Source: Tetrahymena thermophila SB210
Lineage: Eukaryota > Ciliophora > Oligohymenophorea > Hymenostomatida > Tetrahymenidae
Direction of reading: 5' to 3'
Assembly: GCF_000189635.1 (NCBI RefSeq)
Contig: NW_002476250.1
Span: forward strand, 434,001 to 498,000
Length of the DNA stretch: 64,000 bases
Within the stretch, counting starts at the first letter, position 1. Each line of letters starts with the position of its first letter. Below the pieces are notes generated by a model, which had not been told where the DNA came from, ran no database searches, and saw only the letters and a list, made by a program, of their open reading frames with translations. Of the stretch, positions 13,287-24,988 are shown one piece after another. The translations under genes and the position numbers were made by a program.

Positions 13287-15137
13287 ATGGAGAATTAAGA
13301 ATCCTAATAGGAATAACTTTTTTTGAACAGATACCGATTAGGTAGAAATATTGGATAAGGCAGTTAAGGTCAAGTAAAACTTGCTCTTGATACTTAAACT
13401 GGTTTAAAGGTTGCTATTAAAATTTTTAAACACAGAAAGATGAATAACATGGATTTTTTGTATTTATAAAGAGAAGTCAACATACTTTCATAACTACAAG
13501 GCCATAGAGCTTTTCTTAAATTAATTGATTTTGCTTATAATATAATTTATGTCAATGGTCATGGCTAAAAAGAAGTCATATCTGTCATAATTATGGAATA
13601 TGCTAATAATGGATGCTTATTTGATCTTGTTTCATTTTTCTAAGAAAAATACAGCGAAAATGTGATTAAAGTAATTGCTTTGTAATTAATAGACGCTATA
13701 GAACATATGTAAAAGTATAAAATTAGTCACAGAGATCTGAAATTAGAAAACATAGTTATAGACGCAAATTACAATTTAAAGATTATTGATTTTGGTCTCT
13801 CGATTTAGGAGACTTAAGACTGTAAACCTAAATCAAACGTTGGAACAACACCATATGCACCCCCAGAAAGATTTTTAGGAAAAGAATATAGTGGATAAAA
13901 ATTTGATATCTTCTCATTAGGAGTCTTACTATTTGTACTTAGATTTAATTAATATCCTTTTACACACAGTAATCCTGAAAATTCTTAGGAAAGTGGAAGC
14001 TTCTTTCTTTTTTCCGAAAATAGATAATAATTTTGGGAGCTCATTATCTCAAACGAAAGACCAGAAGAATTAAGCTTTTTGGATATGCTGAACTGGATGT
14101 TATAGTAGGATCCTCAAAATAGGCCTTCTATTGAAGAACTCCGCTTGCATCCATTTTTATTCAATAATAACTCATGCGATAACAAAATTGAAAAATTTTT
14201 GTAAATGAGAAAAGAAATTATGAATGAAATGATGAAGAAATAGAAAGTTCAGAAAAATGAAATTTAGTTACAATAATAACAAAAGGAAAAACATCAAAGA
14301 TGTACTGAATAAAATTAAAAATCTAATGAATAAAATTAGTCCAATCAATCTATATCAAATGAATCCTCAGTTGCTAATTAATAACCTCTTATTAGTTAAA
14401 TTATTGAAAAACATAAAAATTAATAATTTCCTTTATAGTTTTACTCTAAGTAATGCTAAATGTAGATTTCTGATTAAAAGCAAGAAAGTTTACAATAAAA
14501 AATTATTAGTAACAAAATTAATCCAATAAAACTTGATAAATAACACAATCCCTTGGCATATTAACAAAAAATGGTAGGCTAATTGATACAATAGCCATAA
14601 GTTAGTTTTTTACTCAAAACTTCTATTTTTGATATGAAACACTTATAACTATTAAAATAGCAAAAGACTTAAAAAAATATTTCAGACCTAACAAAATAAC
14701 ATTTTAAAAAACATTTCAATAAACAAAACAGCTTAAATCAAGGAATTAAGCAGCAAAATCGTAATAAAATCATTTTAACAAATTCTTTAATAAATAAATA
14801 ACAACTATTAATAATTCATAACGAAAAATATTTATCCTTCAAAAAATTATTTTTGAGATAATATACTTACGAATTGTCAAAGCTGTTAGGAATAGAAAAA
14901 TAACACACAAACTAAAATAAAGAAATTTCTAAACAAATAAATCAAATGATTTAATTTCACTTTTTAACCAAAATCTAGTAATATCTCATAATATTTTTAT
15001 TTTAATTAAATAAATTATATATCAAATTTAACCAAATTCTTTCAGTCCTAATCATTTAAACCATATAAACAATTAATAACAAAAATACAGAATAAAGATT
15101 TACTCACTAAAATAATTAATTTGAAATCTTATTCTGA
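13287..15137 (+). CDS. Serine/threonine protein kinase with a long Gln/Asn/Lys-rich tail
   Basis: This is a single open frame of 616 residues with TGA at 15135-15137. The kinase domain spans about residues 16-290. It has a Gly loop GQGSQGQV, the VAIK lysine at 45, HRDLKLEN with Asp150, and DFG with Asp168. The activation segment ends TTPYAPPE where most kinases have APE, and GVLLFVL and [16 protein letters not shown] complete the C lobe. The architecture is CAMK/SNF1-like, as in many ciliate-expanded kinases. The substrate is unknown. After about residue 300 the sequence is low-complexity Gln/Asn/Lys. The last 60 or so codons (from about 14950) look like AT-rich flank, so the true C terminus may be reached earlier through an intron I could not place. 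Confidence 0.85.
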
Positions 15138-16155
15138 TCTAATTTATTTCATTTGTTCATATCAATTTACATGTAAATACATATCTTTACTAAATATTCA
15201 TAATACTTACTTAACTAATTTATTAATTAATTAAAGGATTTATTTTTCCAATTCAATAATTCCTATCTTAGCATTTTATTTTATTCAATTATTTACAATC
15301 TAAAATTTACCTCATAAAAAAAATTAGATATTTTTTTTCAAAAATAATCTTATAATCAAATTTTTGGTAAGAATCATTAAAACCTTTTTTAATGATTTAA
15401 ATACATTTTATGTGTATATTTCAGCTGCATTAAAAAAATGATGTCTAAAAAATAATATCAAACACTCTGATTTATTGAGGTAACTTTACCCCTCTAAGAA
15501 TGGCGATTGATATAATTTTCAATAACCAAAACAATTTAAGAAAAATCAGTTTAGTTCTAAGATAAAAGACTTTTTGGAGCATACATATTATTTTTGATCA
15601 CAAAAATTTAATATCTTAGTATTTTAATTAAAATCTGATATATTATTTAATTGAGAGAAATTGAAATGAGATACTTTCAAACCACTTGGAATTGAATGAA
15701 TCAATTTTATTTTTTATTATTTTAAACTTTATTTAAATTTAAGGAAGAATTTATTAAAATAATTATTTGAGTAATATTGAATAAATATTCCTAAATTAAA
15801 TTTTAATAAATATAAACTTTATTTTAAATGAATTTTTATGAGTAAGATTCATTATTATATATGTTTAATTATTTTTCTTTTTTAAAATAAAAAAATTTCT
15901 TTGTATATTTTTTATCTGTGAAAGAAAGTATTTCATTTTGATAAATTTTAGTGTAGAAAAAATTCTACTTTAATTGAAATTATTTAAAAAAGTGATTTAA
16001 AATTTAATTTATATTTTTAAATTGAAATTTTTATTAAATAGTTATTAAAACACAAATCTTTAACTTTTAAATTAATAAATTTCTTGTATTTTTTTATTTG
16101 AAAAAAATTACAAAATATAGAAAATCAATCTTTGTTTATTATTAGAAAATTCAAA
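15138..16155. other. Intergenic, AT-rich
   Basis: This is the 3' flank of the kinase gene and the promoter side of the B-box gene. It is A/T runs throughout with no convincing frame on either strand. Confidence 0.6.
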
Positions 16156-17808
16156 ATGTAGCAACAAGAAGTTTAACAAAAGTAAAACCAATTTTTTTGC
16201 GATATTCACTAAGATGAACCTATTATTGCTGTTTGTCTGAAGGATGATTGCGAGCTAGATAGTTAGCGCTTTTTATGCTTAAATTGTCTTTTAAATGAAC
16301 ATTCTATGCATCCTTAGAGCTGTGTTAAACTACGCGAACTTACTAAAAATTCAAATTAATAGTTTAGTAGTAGTTATAATATATTAAATTGGCCTTAAGA
16401 CAAAGCAATCCAAAAAATAATGTAGCAAGTAAATGATGAAAAAAAGAAAGATGATTAGCTTTTTGTTGAAAATCTGTTTGACAAATTTTAAGAAGATATC
16501 ATAAGATAAATTTAGATAGCAAAAAAGGAAATTATAAAAATTGTAGAGTCCGAAAAGCATTAGAGACAGCAATTCCTTCAGAACTTAGAGTAAAAAATAA
16601 ATCAAATAATCGACTTGCGTCCTCTCAAAGAGATTATTTTTGACTAACCTAATCTTATAGAACAATCTGTTTATAACTCCCTCGCTCCTTCTCCGTCATG
16701 CAAAATAATGAATAAAGTTGAATCTACAGGTTTTAATTCAATCACAGATTCATAAGCATAGTTAAATGAGTCAAAAAAGTTGGAGCAAATTGCACTTTAA
16801 AATATTTAACAAGGTTAATGCTTAAAAGAGTCAATAAATATACTGAAAGACAGTATTTTTAATCAAATATAAACTACATAAGATTCCCTTAATAATTAAG
16901 TCTTACAAAATCAATAAAAAAATATGTATCAGAGTGTTTAGCTGCAAAAAAATAACTCTTAATAGGGAAACCTATTAGATGACTAATAACTAGATGATTA
17001 AGTTAACTCATAAAATAATTTGACCTAAACAATATACTTAGGAAATGCATCTTCTAGTGAAAATAATAGCAATAGCAATCTTCAAAGCAAAATAAGTGAC
17101 TTAGCTATTCGCTCTAAAAAGCTAGGAGAGTATTTAAAAAATGATAAGAAGAAAAAATAAGCTGTGGAAGTTAAAGAATATTATGTCAAAAATAAAACGA
17201 AATTGGGTAGTAGTTTGCAGCTAAAAAATTTCAATGACGAAAAACAGCTTATATTAAGCTAAATTGAAGATATTCCTTGGGTATTATTGAAATTCTTTGT
17301 TTTAGAAAAGCAAAAAATAAACTTTAGCAATACAGATCTTCAAGAAGAAAGTACTTTAGCAATATTTCAAGGATAAAATACTTCAAATTTAGTTTACAGT
17401 GATTTACCATTTTCTAATGGCATTTACTCAATAAAAATTTAAGTATAAAATATTCTTACTTAGCATTTATTGATAGGTTTAGTGTAAGAATAATACAAAG
17501 ATACTCTCAATTTTAACAACAACTGCTGGATCTACTAATGCCTTCTATGTAGAAACTAAGAACATTCAAAAAATATGAGAAGAAATCATCAGAACGTTTC
17601 AAGTAAAATATCTTCTTTAATTACAGTGCGCATAAATTTTGAAGAAAATCAAATAAATATATATGATATTAATGACAATTTAATCTCCTCAATGTATTAA
17701 GATATTGATTTAAAGACTCATATGTATAGATTTTTTATTTCTTCTATTTCTTAGCAAGCTTAAAATGTGTAGCTTAAGCTAGTTCAATCAATTAAGCTTT
17801 TTGATTGA
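16156..17808 (+). CDS. B-box zinc-finger protein with a SPRY-like C-terminal region
   Basis: An intronless 550-residue frame. Residues about 15-58 form a B-box-type finger: CDIH, then CLKDDC, CLNC, and H/H before the following Lys-rich segment. This spacing is typical of the large ciliate B-box family. A helical, Gln/Lys-rich coiled-coil region follows (about 90-160), then an Asn/Gln/Ser-rich linker (about 200-320). The C-terminal 180 residues look like a divergent SPRY/B30.2 fold, with NLVYSDLPFSNGIYSIKIQV and LLIGLVQEQ in the order expected for that domain. No RING is present, so a ubiquitin-ligase role as in animal TRIM proteins is not supported. It probably acts as an interaction adaptor. 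It converges on the first ATPase gene with 516 nt between the stops. Confidence 0.78.
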
Positions 17809-18324
17809 TAAATTAATATTAAATGTTTCATAAAGAGTGTAAAAATTATTTTAAACATAAAAATGAATGAATCAATCAAAAAAAACTTTTATTTATTTAT
17901 TGATTTAATTATTTTTTATTTATTTAAATGCAAAATTAATTTTATTTTAATAAAAATTATAAAACAATATTTTATTACCTAATCAAATAAATATTTAAAT
18001 TTATTATTTTTGTTTTTAAATTAAATTATTTAATTCATTAAATACATGCATTCATTTTCTAAAAAGAATGAAAATTATTTGTAAATTTAATGATTTAAAT
18101 AAACTCAATTTAAAATTTAATTTTTAAAAATTTTATATCCAATTTTATTTATTTGCACGTAAATAGTGTTTTAAGGTCAAATTTTACTGAATATAATAAG
18201 CTATTAATTCTTTACACAAAAGTATGTAAATAATTATATATTTTAAAATTATTAGTTAAAATAATATGTACAAATAGAAAATAAGAAAACTAAGTTAAAT
18301 TTTTTTATATTTAAGTGTAAATTT
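17809..18324. other. Convergent intergenic spacer
   Basis: This spacer is shared by the 3' ends of the B-box gene (plus) and the first P-type ATPase (minus). It is very AT-rich, with many ATTTA and AATAAA-like strings that could serve polyadenylation on either strand. No clear hairpin or frame is present. Confidence 0.6.
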
Positions 18325-21300
18325 TCACCATAAAGCATATTTCAAAAACCATCTTTAGGTTCTAGCTAAATATTTTCTTGTCTCCTCCCAAGCAAGAAGA
18401 GTTATACTCAAACATATTCCTGGTATACCAAACAAGAAAAATGGGAGGGATCTTCCTCCAAATACATCTTAGACACCTGGGACATAGAGAAGGAATAATG
18501 CTATTAGTGTCTCAAAAATAACTCCTTAAACCATGGTTTTGTTAAAAGCAGATGTTGTAAAACTCATTTTTCTAGACTTACAGGCAAAAATATTTGACCA
18601 TTAAATAGTTACAATTGATACAAAGTAAACTGATTATGCCCAGTATATAGCATCTATTGAATAACAAGAAGTTACTTTGACACTATCTGATTTATAACTT
18701 GAAGAGTTGACATTACAATGACTCCATTCAATTGCAGGGACCCACTAACCTTAAGAATTACATTTAAGTAATGATTTTCTCAGATCATAATTAACATCAT
18801 TTAAATTTGACCAGTCAATAGTGTATTTAATCTTTTCAGCAGCTTTAGCATTTTTATTACAGTCACCCAAAGTGAGAGCATGTAAAGCTGAGTTAAAATA
18901 TGGATCATTATTATGATAAGTATTGAAGTCATTTACAGGAGGTTTATATCCTTCAGCATTTGCAATACCAAATAAAGATTTAACAGGAAAGCCTAAATAA
19001 TTAAAGCACACAAAATATCCAATAAATCCACCTGCTGATCCAATTTAACCTAACATAAGATAAGATATAGTTATTAACTTTGCTGAAACAAGATGTTCTT
19101 CCTTTGTACGTGGTTTTCTTGTCATCACATCTAATTCGGCTTCTTCATATGCTAGAGAAATAGCTGGCCAAATATCAGTACCAACACATATAACGAGCAT
19201 AAATATACTGGAAAGAGGGAGAGGAATTTGGCAAACTATGAAGGCTAAGAAGGGAACAATTTCAGTCATATTTGATGTTAAAAGATAAACTACTGTTTTT
19301 TTAAGGTTATCAAAAATTTTTCTGCCTTCTTCAATTCCACTAACGATAGAAGCAAAATCATCGTCAAGAAGAATCATATCAGCAGCATCTTTAGTCACAT
19401 CACTACCTGAAATATTCATTGAAATTCCGATATCGCCTTATTTAATAGCAGGAGAATCATTAACTCCATCACCAGTAACTGCGCAAATAAAGCCTTCTTT
19501 TTAGCAAGCATTCACTATTTAAAGTTTTTATGCTGGTGTAGTACGAGCAAAAACGCAATAAGGTTTATTTACCCATCTCCTTAGATAGTATAATTCATCA
19601 TCTCTCCCTTCTTACGAGCATCTATCAATAGACTCTACTATTCTGTCTCCATGTACAACTATTGCTTCACATTTTTCACTTGCATCAAACCAATCAATAT
19701 CAGGATTTTACTCTAGTATATCTTCATTTGTTTAAATGTCTTTTGGTACAATATTTACTTCTTTAGCTATTGCTGCTGCTGTTGGAGGTTAATCTCCAGT
19801 AACCATTATAACTTTTATACCAGCAGATCTGCATTCAAGTATAGCAGCTGGAACTCTAGTTTTCGGAGGATCCATTAAGGAAACTAAACCACAAAATTAA
19901 AAGTTTTCCAGTTTAAAGTTGAATTTCGATATTGATGAAACAGTAAAATGAGATCCCATAGGATATAAGTCAGAAGGAAGAGGTAATCTTGCAAATCCGA
20001 GTACTCTTTCGCCTCCCTTACCAAAAATAAGATTAACCTTTTTAAATTCATCTTTCCATTTTTAATTAATAATATCAGGTTTTTAGCCTATAAGTACAGA
20101 AGAGCAATAAGCCCATATTTTCTCAGGAGCTCCTTTAATATATACACAATAATTACTATTTTATGTTTTTTCTTCAACTATTGTTAATGCAAATTTCACT
20201 GAAGAATTGAAAGGCATTTTAGCTTAAGTACCATCAGGATTACGAACTACTTTGAATCTATCACGGAATTTGTTGACATCGGAAATATATTAATAGAAGC
20301 GAATTAAGCCTGTTTCAGTTGCATCCCCAATTACTGGGCATGTTAAATAATCTATATCTGTTTAATCGGGTAAGCTAGATGTGTCGAAACGAGCTTCGCT
20401 GCAAATCATAGCAGATTAATGAAGCATCATAAAGTTAGGATCATTCATATCATAATCAGCCTTATTTCCATTTAGCAATTTTTAGTTCTGAGCTATATGA
20501 ATTCTATTATTGTACCACATATGCTTCACAGACATAACATTTTGAGTAAGAGTACCTGTTTTGTCTGAGCAAATACATGTAGTTGACCCTAAGGTTTCTA
20601 CTGCTTCTAGATTTTTTACTAATACCTACTTTTTAGAGAGATTCTTAGCTGTAATAGCTAGAGAGACTGTAATACAGCCAAGTAAGCCTTCTGGGACGTT
20701 AGCAACTAGAATACCAATACCAAAAATAATACATGTAAGAGAATCATAATTCATAACAAAAAAAGCTAAGAAAAAGAATAGAACACCAAGAAAAATTGCA
20801 ATAATAGTAATCATTAAAACGAAACGATCTAGCTCGATTCTCAAAGGAGTTTTAGCCTTTTTATCACTAGAGGTTAGATCCGCAATTTATCCAAGTGTTG
20901 TTCTATCACCAGTACAAATAACGATTCCCTTTCCTGTTCCTTCTTTGCAAAGAGTTCCAAAGAATGCAAGGTTAGAAGTTTCAAGATAGCTATCTGGATG
21001 AGAGCATTCTACTGTACGAAGAAGTGGTTCACACTCACCTGTTAGAGGAGAATTATCTACTTTCATTTCGTTAGATTCAATAATACGAATATCTGCAGGA
21101 ATTTTTTCACCAGCTTTTACTAATACTATGTCACCAACAACTAAAGTCACTGCAGAAATATTTTTGATACTACCATCTCTAATTACAGTAGAGTTTTGAG
21201 GAATAAAATTTTTAAAAGATTCCATAATAGCTTCAGATTTAGCATTTTATTAAAAAGTTATAACAGCTGTAATACTGATAACAATTATGATAACAATACC

Positions 21301-21864
21301 TAAATAAAGATTAGAGGGATCTGAAGAATTTAAGCCATAAGTAATAAAACACAAAATACCACCCAGCCAAAGCATAATAGCAAACCCATTAGTTAATTCC
21401 TTGAGAAGTAAAACCCACCATGGTGTTTTATCTTTTTCAGTTAATTTATTTTCACCGTGTTCCTCGAGTAACTTACTTGCTTGGTCTGTTGTTAAACCCT
21501 TTTAAGAACTAGTTTAATACTTTTTGTAAAGCTTATCTAAAGCAATTTTATGATCTACTTTAGCTTAGATTTAGTTTGCAGCTTATTCAACCATTTCGTC
21601 ATGGTTTTAATGGTTTTGTTAAACTTGCTCTATTAAACTTGTATCTTAAGTCTCTAGATCCTCATATTCCATAGTATATTTATTTGAGTGGGGTATCTTG
21701 TTTTCATAATGTTACTATTTTTAGCTGTAGTTGTGAAGGTGCTAAGTTTATTTTCTTTCTCTGACAGCATTATTTAATGTCACTGTTTATCTCAGCTCTT
21801 CAAAGTGCAAAGCTATAGATGAAACACGTCTACGATTATCGATATCGTTTATATGTTATTACAT
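18325..21864 (-). CDS. P-type ATPase, Na,K/H,K (IIC) alpha-subunit class, copy 1
   Basis: An intronless 1179-residue frame. This is an ATP-driven cation pump of the plasma or contractile-vacuole membrane. Visible signatures include [13 protein letters not shown] (M4), the phosphorylation site SDKTGTLT with Asp434, [43 protein letters not shown] (M5) and [21 protein letters not shown] (M6). PEGL and SLAYE place it in the IIC class. The actuator loop reads LTGEC (275-278) where nearly all P-ATPases have TGES. In M6 the residue matching animal Asp804 is Cys893, while the next acidic residue (Asp897) is kept. The M7-M8 external loop is about 110 residues with four Cys, far longer than in animals. 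The ion carried is therefore uncertain. The gene is the tandem paralogue of 24989-28543 and is more G/C-rich than its flanks, as expected for a well-expressed gene. Confidence 0.93.
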
Positions 21865-24800
21865 TTATCAAAAAGATGATAAAGAATGAATAAATACAAT
21901 TTTTTTTTATATTATTGATTACAAAAATAAATTAAGAATTTTTGATTTTTAAATTAGTTGACTTGAGAATTTGTTAAGAAATTTACTTTTATTGCAATTA
22001 ATTATTTCTTTCTCAACACTTAATTTAGTTTAATTGATTTTATTCTTTTTAATGTAAGGTAATGATTTACTGTTGCCAAAATCTTTTTTTGATCAAATTT
22101 TTTATAACCCATCTAATATTTTTATCTCTTACTGAGAATTTTTGTAATAGAAAACCAAGATCATTAAGCTAAAATAATTAGGTATTTTGCTTCAGAAAAA
22201 AATTTTATTTTGTAAGATAAATATAAATTTGTTTTCTAAAAAAATATTGGTTGTAAATTAAGGTAAGTAAATTTTTATTAAATTTATATAAGAAAGCTAA
22301 ATATATAGATAGATATTTTCAAAATTAATTTACATTCCTATTTTTAATTTTAAATTTGTAAATTTAGAATCTAAATATAGTAAAAAGCGTGAAATGTATT
22401 AATCAAAAGATTTAATTAATATTTTCAGATATTATATTTATTTATTTCTGCTAAAAACTTTACATAAATTAGTAAACGATATTATTTTTCATATTAAGTT
22501 TTTAAGTATTTTTTAGAGCTTAAAATTTAAAAATTACTAAGTAAGTTAATAATTAATACTCTATTTAAGTAGGATAAAATGATCATATTTACAAGTAAGA
22601 TATTCATACTAATTGATAAAAAGAATGAATAAGAAATTAATTAAATAAAACTTTTCTGTTCTAGCTTAAAATCAAATAAATACACCTCACATATGTTTGC
22701 TTAAAATTGAAAAACACGTTTCTGAATAAATATTAGATTGAAAGATTAAAAGTGAGAAAATAAAATTCAATAGGGAGCAATTATTTCAAAAAGTTCCTTT
22801 CAGAATTACTTATCTATTAACTTTTTGATTATTTTAAGATAAAATAAGAAGTTTTTTATCTAATAATTTTTGAGATAGAGTCATATTTTTCAATGATAAC
22901 TCAAATTTTAAGAAAATCTTTATTCATTTAAAAAATTGAAATATTAATATTGATATTCTAAAAAAATCAATAACTTTTAATGCTGAACAAAATTTTTTGA
23001 ATTTATTGAATTTGTACTTCTAAACTTTTTATAGTCGAAGCATTGAGTTTTAAGAGAATTTAAAATCTGAGCATCACCTATCCTTAATAAACACCTTGTT
23101 TCCTATTAATTTCAAGCAAACACGTTGCATCACCCATTTTTCCACAAAATTCATTCTTTTTTTTTCTTAAATGAATAATATAATATTTTTTAGGTAATTA
23201 ATTTGAGTATGAAGGTCAACAGTAGTTTTTTTATTAAAGATTTGATTTTTTATAAATCTAAAATATTTGTATATACTTAACTTAAACATTATTATAACAG
23301 TTTTTCTATTTTAAAATATAATCCTTCTTAACTAAATGAATTAGATTAAAAATTCAAAATTTCATCTTTAATAACATTAAGATTAGATAATTAATTTTTG
23401 TTCGTGAGGTTACAATTTATCTTTCTTTATTTGAGAAATAAAAATTTTATTAAATATTTCAAATGAATGATGAAATTAAAGTTTGAAATTCTTAGAAAAA
23501 TATTTTTTATTAAAACTCCACTACTTAAAAAGAAGATATGATAAATTTTTTTACTAATATGTAATAAAAAATTTAAAAACTAATATTAAAAAAATACTTC
23601 TTTTTTCTCATGCATTCTTTAAACATACTTTAAAAGGATTTTGTTTTAAATTTGAAAAATAAACAATAAAATATGATAAATTCTTTTTCTCAATAGAAAA
23701 AGGAATATATTAATCTGATTAGAATTAGATAAGTCTTTTTAAATTTATATGTTATTGAGGGTAATTAAATTTTACTGCATTGTACTAATAATTACAAACG
23801 AGGATTAAATTAAATTTGAGAAAAAAAAGTATTTTCAAAAAATAGGTACACTTTTTTAAATTTTTCTATTTATTTTTTTTGTTTTAAAATTCTGCTTTTT
23901 CTTAGTCTAAACGATTCTGATTTCTATAGGTTCTTATGTGAATAATCTTAGTTTTTAGAAATGAAACTGAATTAAAAAATAATAATTATATCTTTTATTT
24001 TTATACATATTGTGAAAATAAAATTAGAGGTATATCTTATGTCTATTAATATCATAATTTTGCTCTTAATATATTATATTTTTTTTGAGTTTAAATGAAA
24101 ATTATTTATATTAAAGAACATTTAGTGCTACATTTTGTAAAACTTTAGCCTAAGATTAATTTAGCATTAAATTTTTGAATGTGATAGTAAATATAAATAT
24201 TTTTTTAGATTTAAAAGAATTTATTATTGGAAAATATTTGAATTTTTGATAAAGTTTAGAAATAAAGCCATTTAAATTTAAACTGAATGATATTTTTTTA
24301 TGGTATCTGTATTAAAAAATAATCCATTTATCAATTTATGTATAGAGATTGCCACTTAAGATTTACCATAAAAATAATTTTTTTTTTTTTGAGTTTAAAT
24401 GAAAATTATTTATATTTTAAGGAACTTTAAGTGCTAGATTAGTAAAAATTTAACTTAATAAAGCTCTTAATAAAATTTTGAATATGATAGTAAGTATAAA
24501 TATCTTTTGATTTAAAAGAAGTTATTATTGTCAAATATGTGAATTCTTAAAAATATTTAGAAATAAAGCCAATATATTTAATTTAAACTGAATAATATTT
24601 TTTTGTGGTATCTATATTAAAACATAAACCATCTATCAACTTATTTATATAGATTGTTATTTAAGATTGACTATATCAACAATTTATCTTTAAAAGCAAC
24701 TATGATAATTTTTATTTTTAAGGATTATCTATTTTTTATTAAAAATTATCTTAATAGATATTTAAGAAAAAAATTTAAAAAATAAAGACTCGGTTAAAAT

Positions 24801-24988
24801 CATGCAAAATAATTTCTTCTTAAAAGGCAAAGAAGTAAATTATTATTTTTAAAAAAATAAAATTATTATATGTTTGTATGAAAAAATAATCAAATTAAAC
24901 ATAAATATATAATATAAATATTAAAATACATATTATTTTATTACAAAGAATTATTAAATTTAAGAAAATTGGATATTTATTTATTATT
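21865..24988. other. Spacer between the tandem ATPase genes
   Basis: About 3.1 kb containing the promoter of copy 1 (next to 21864) and the 3' flank of copy 2 (next to 24989). Most is A/T low complexity. A slightly richer patch at about 23040-23160 has no frame. An imperfect tandem duplication lies at 24080-24669 (listed separately). There is no remnant of a third ATPase copy. Confidence 0.6.
24080..24669. repeat. Imperfect tandem duplication, two units of about 300 bp
   Basis: Unit 1 (about 24080-24365) and unit 2 (about 24384-24669) lie head to tail with a 304-bp offset. Both begin in a T-tract followed by GAGTTTAAATGAAAATTATT. Both share AGAAATAAAGCCA, AATTTAAACTGAAT, the TGGTATCT box and the ATAGA...TTAAGATT end, in the same order. 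Small indels and substitutions separate the units, so the duplication is not recent. It lies about 320 bp downstream of the stop codon of ATPase copy 2 and has no coding potential. Confidence 0.75.

Noticed and set aside
14257-14529. 90-codon plus-strand ORF inside the kinase gene
   Set aside because: Lies in another frame of the kinase tail; Asn/Lys/Leu composition follows from the AT content.
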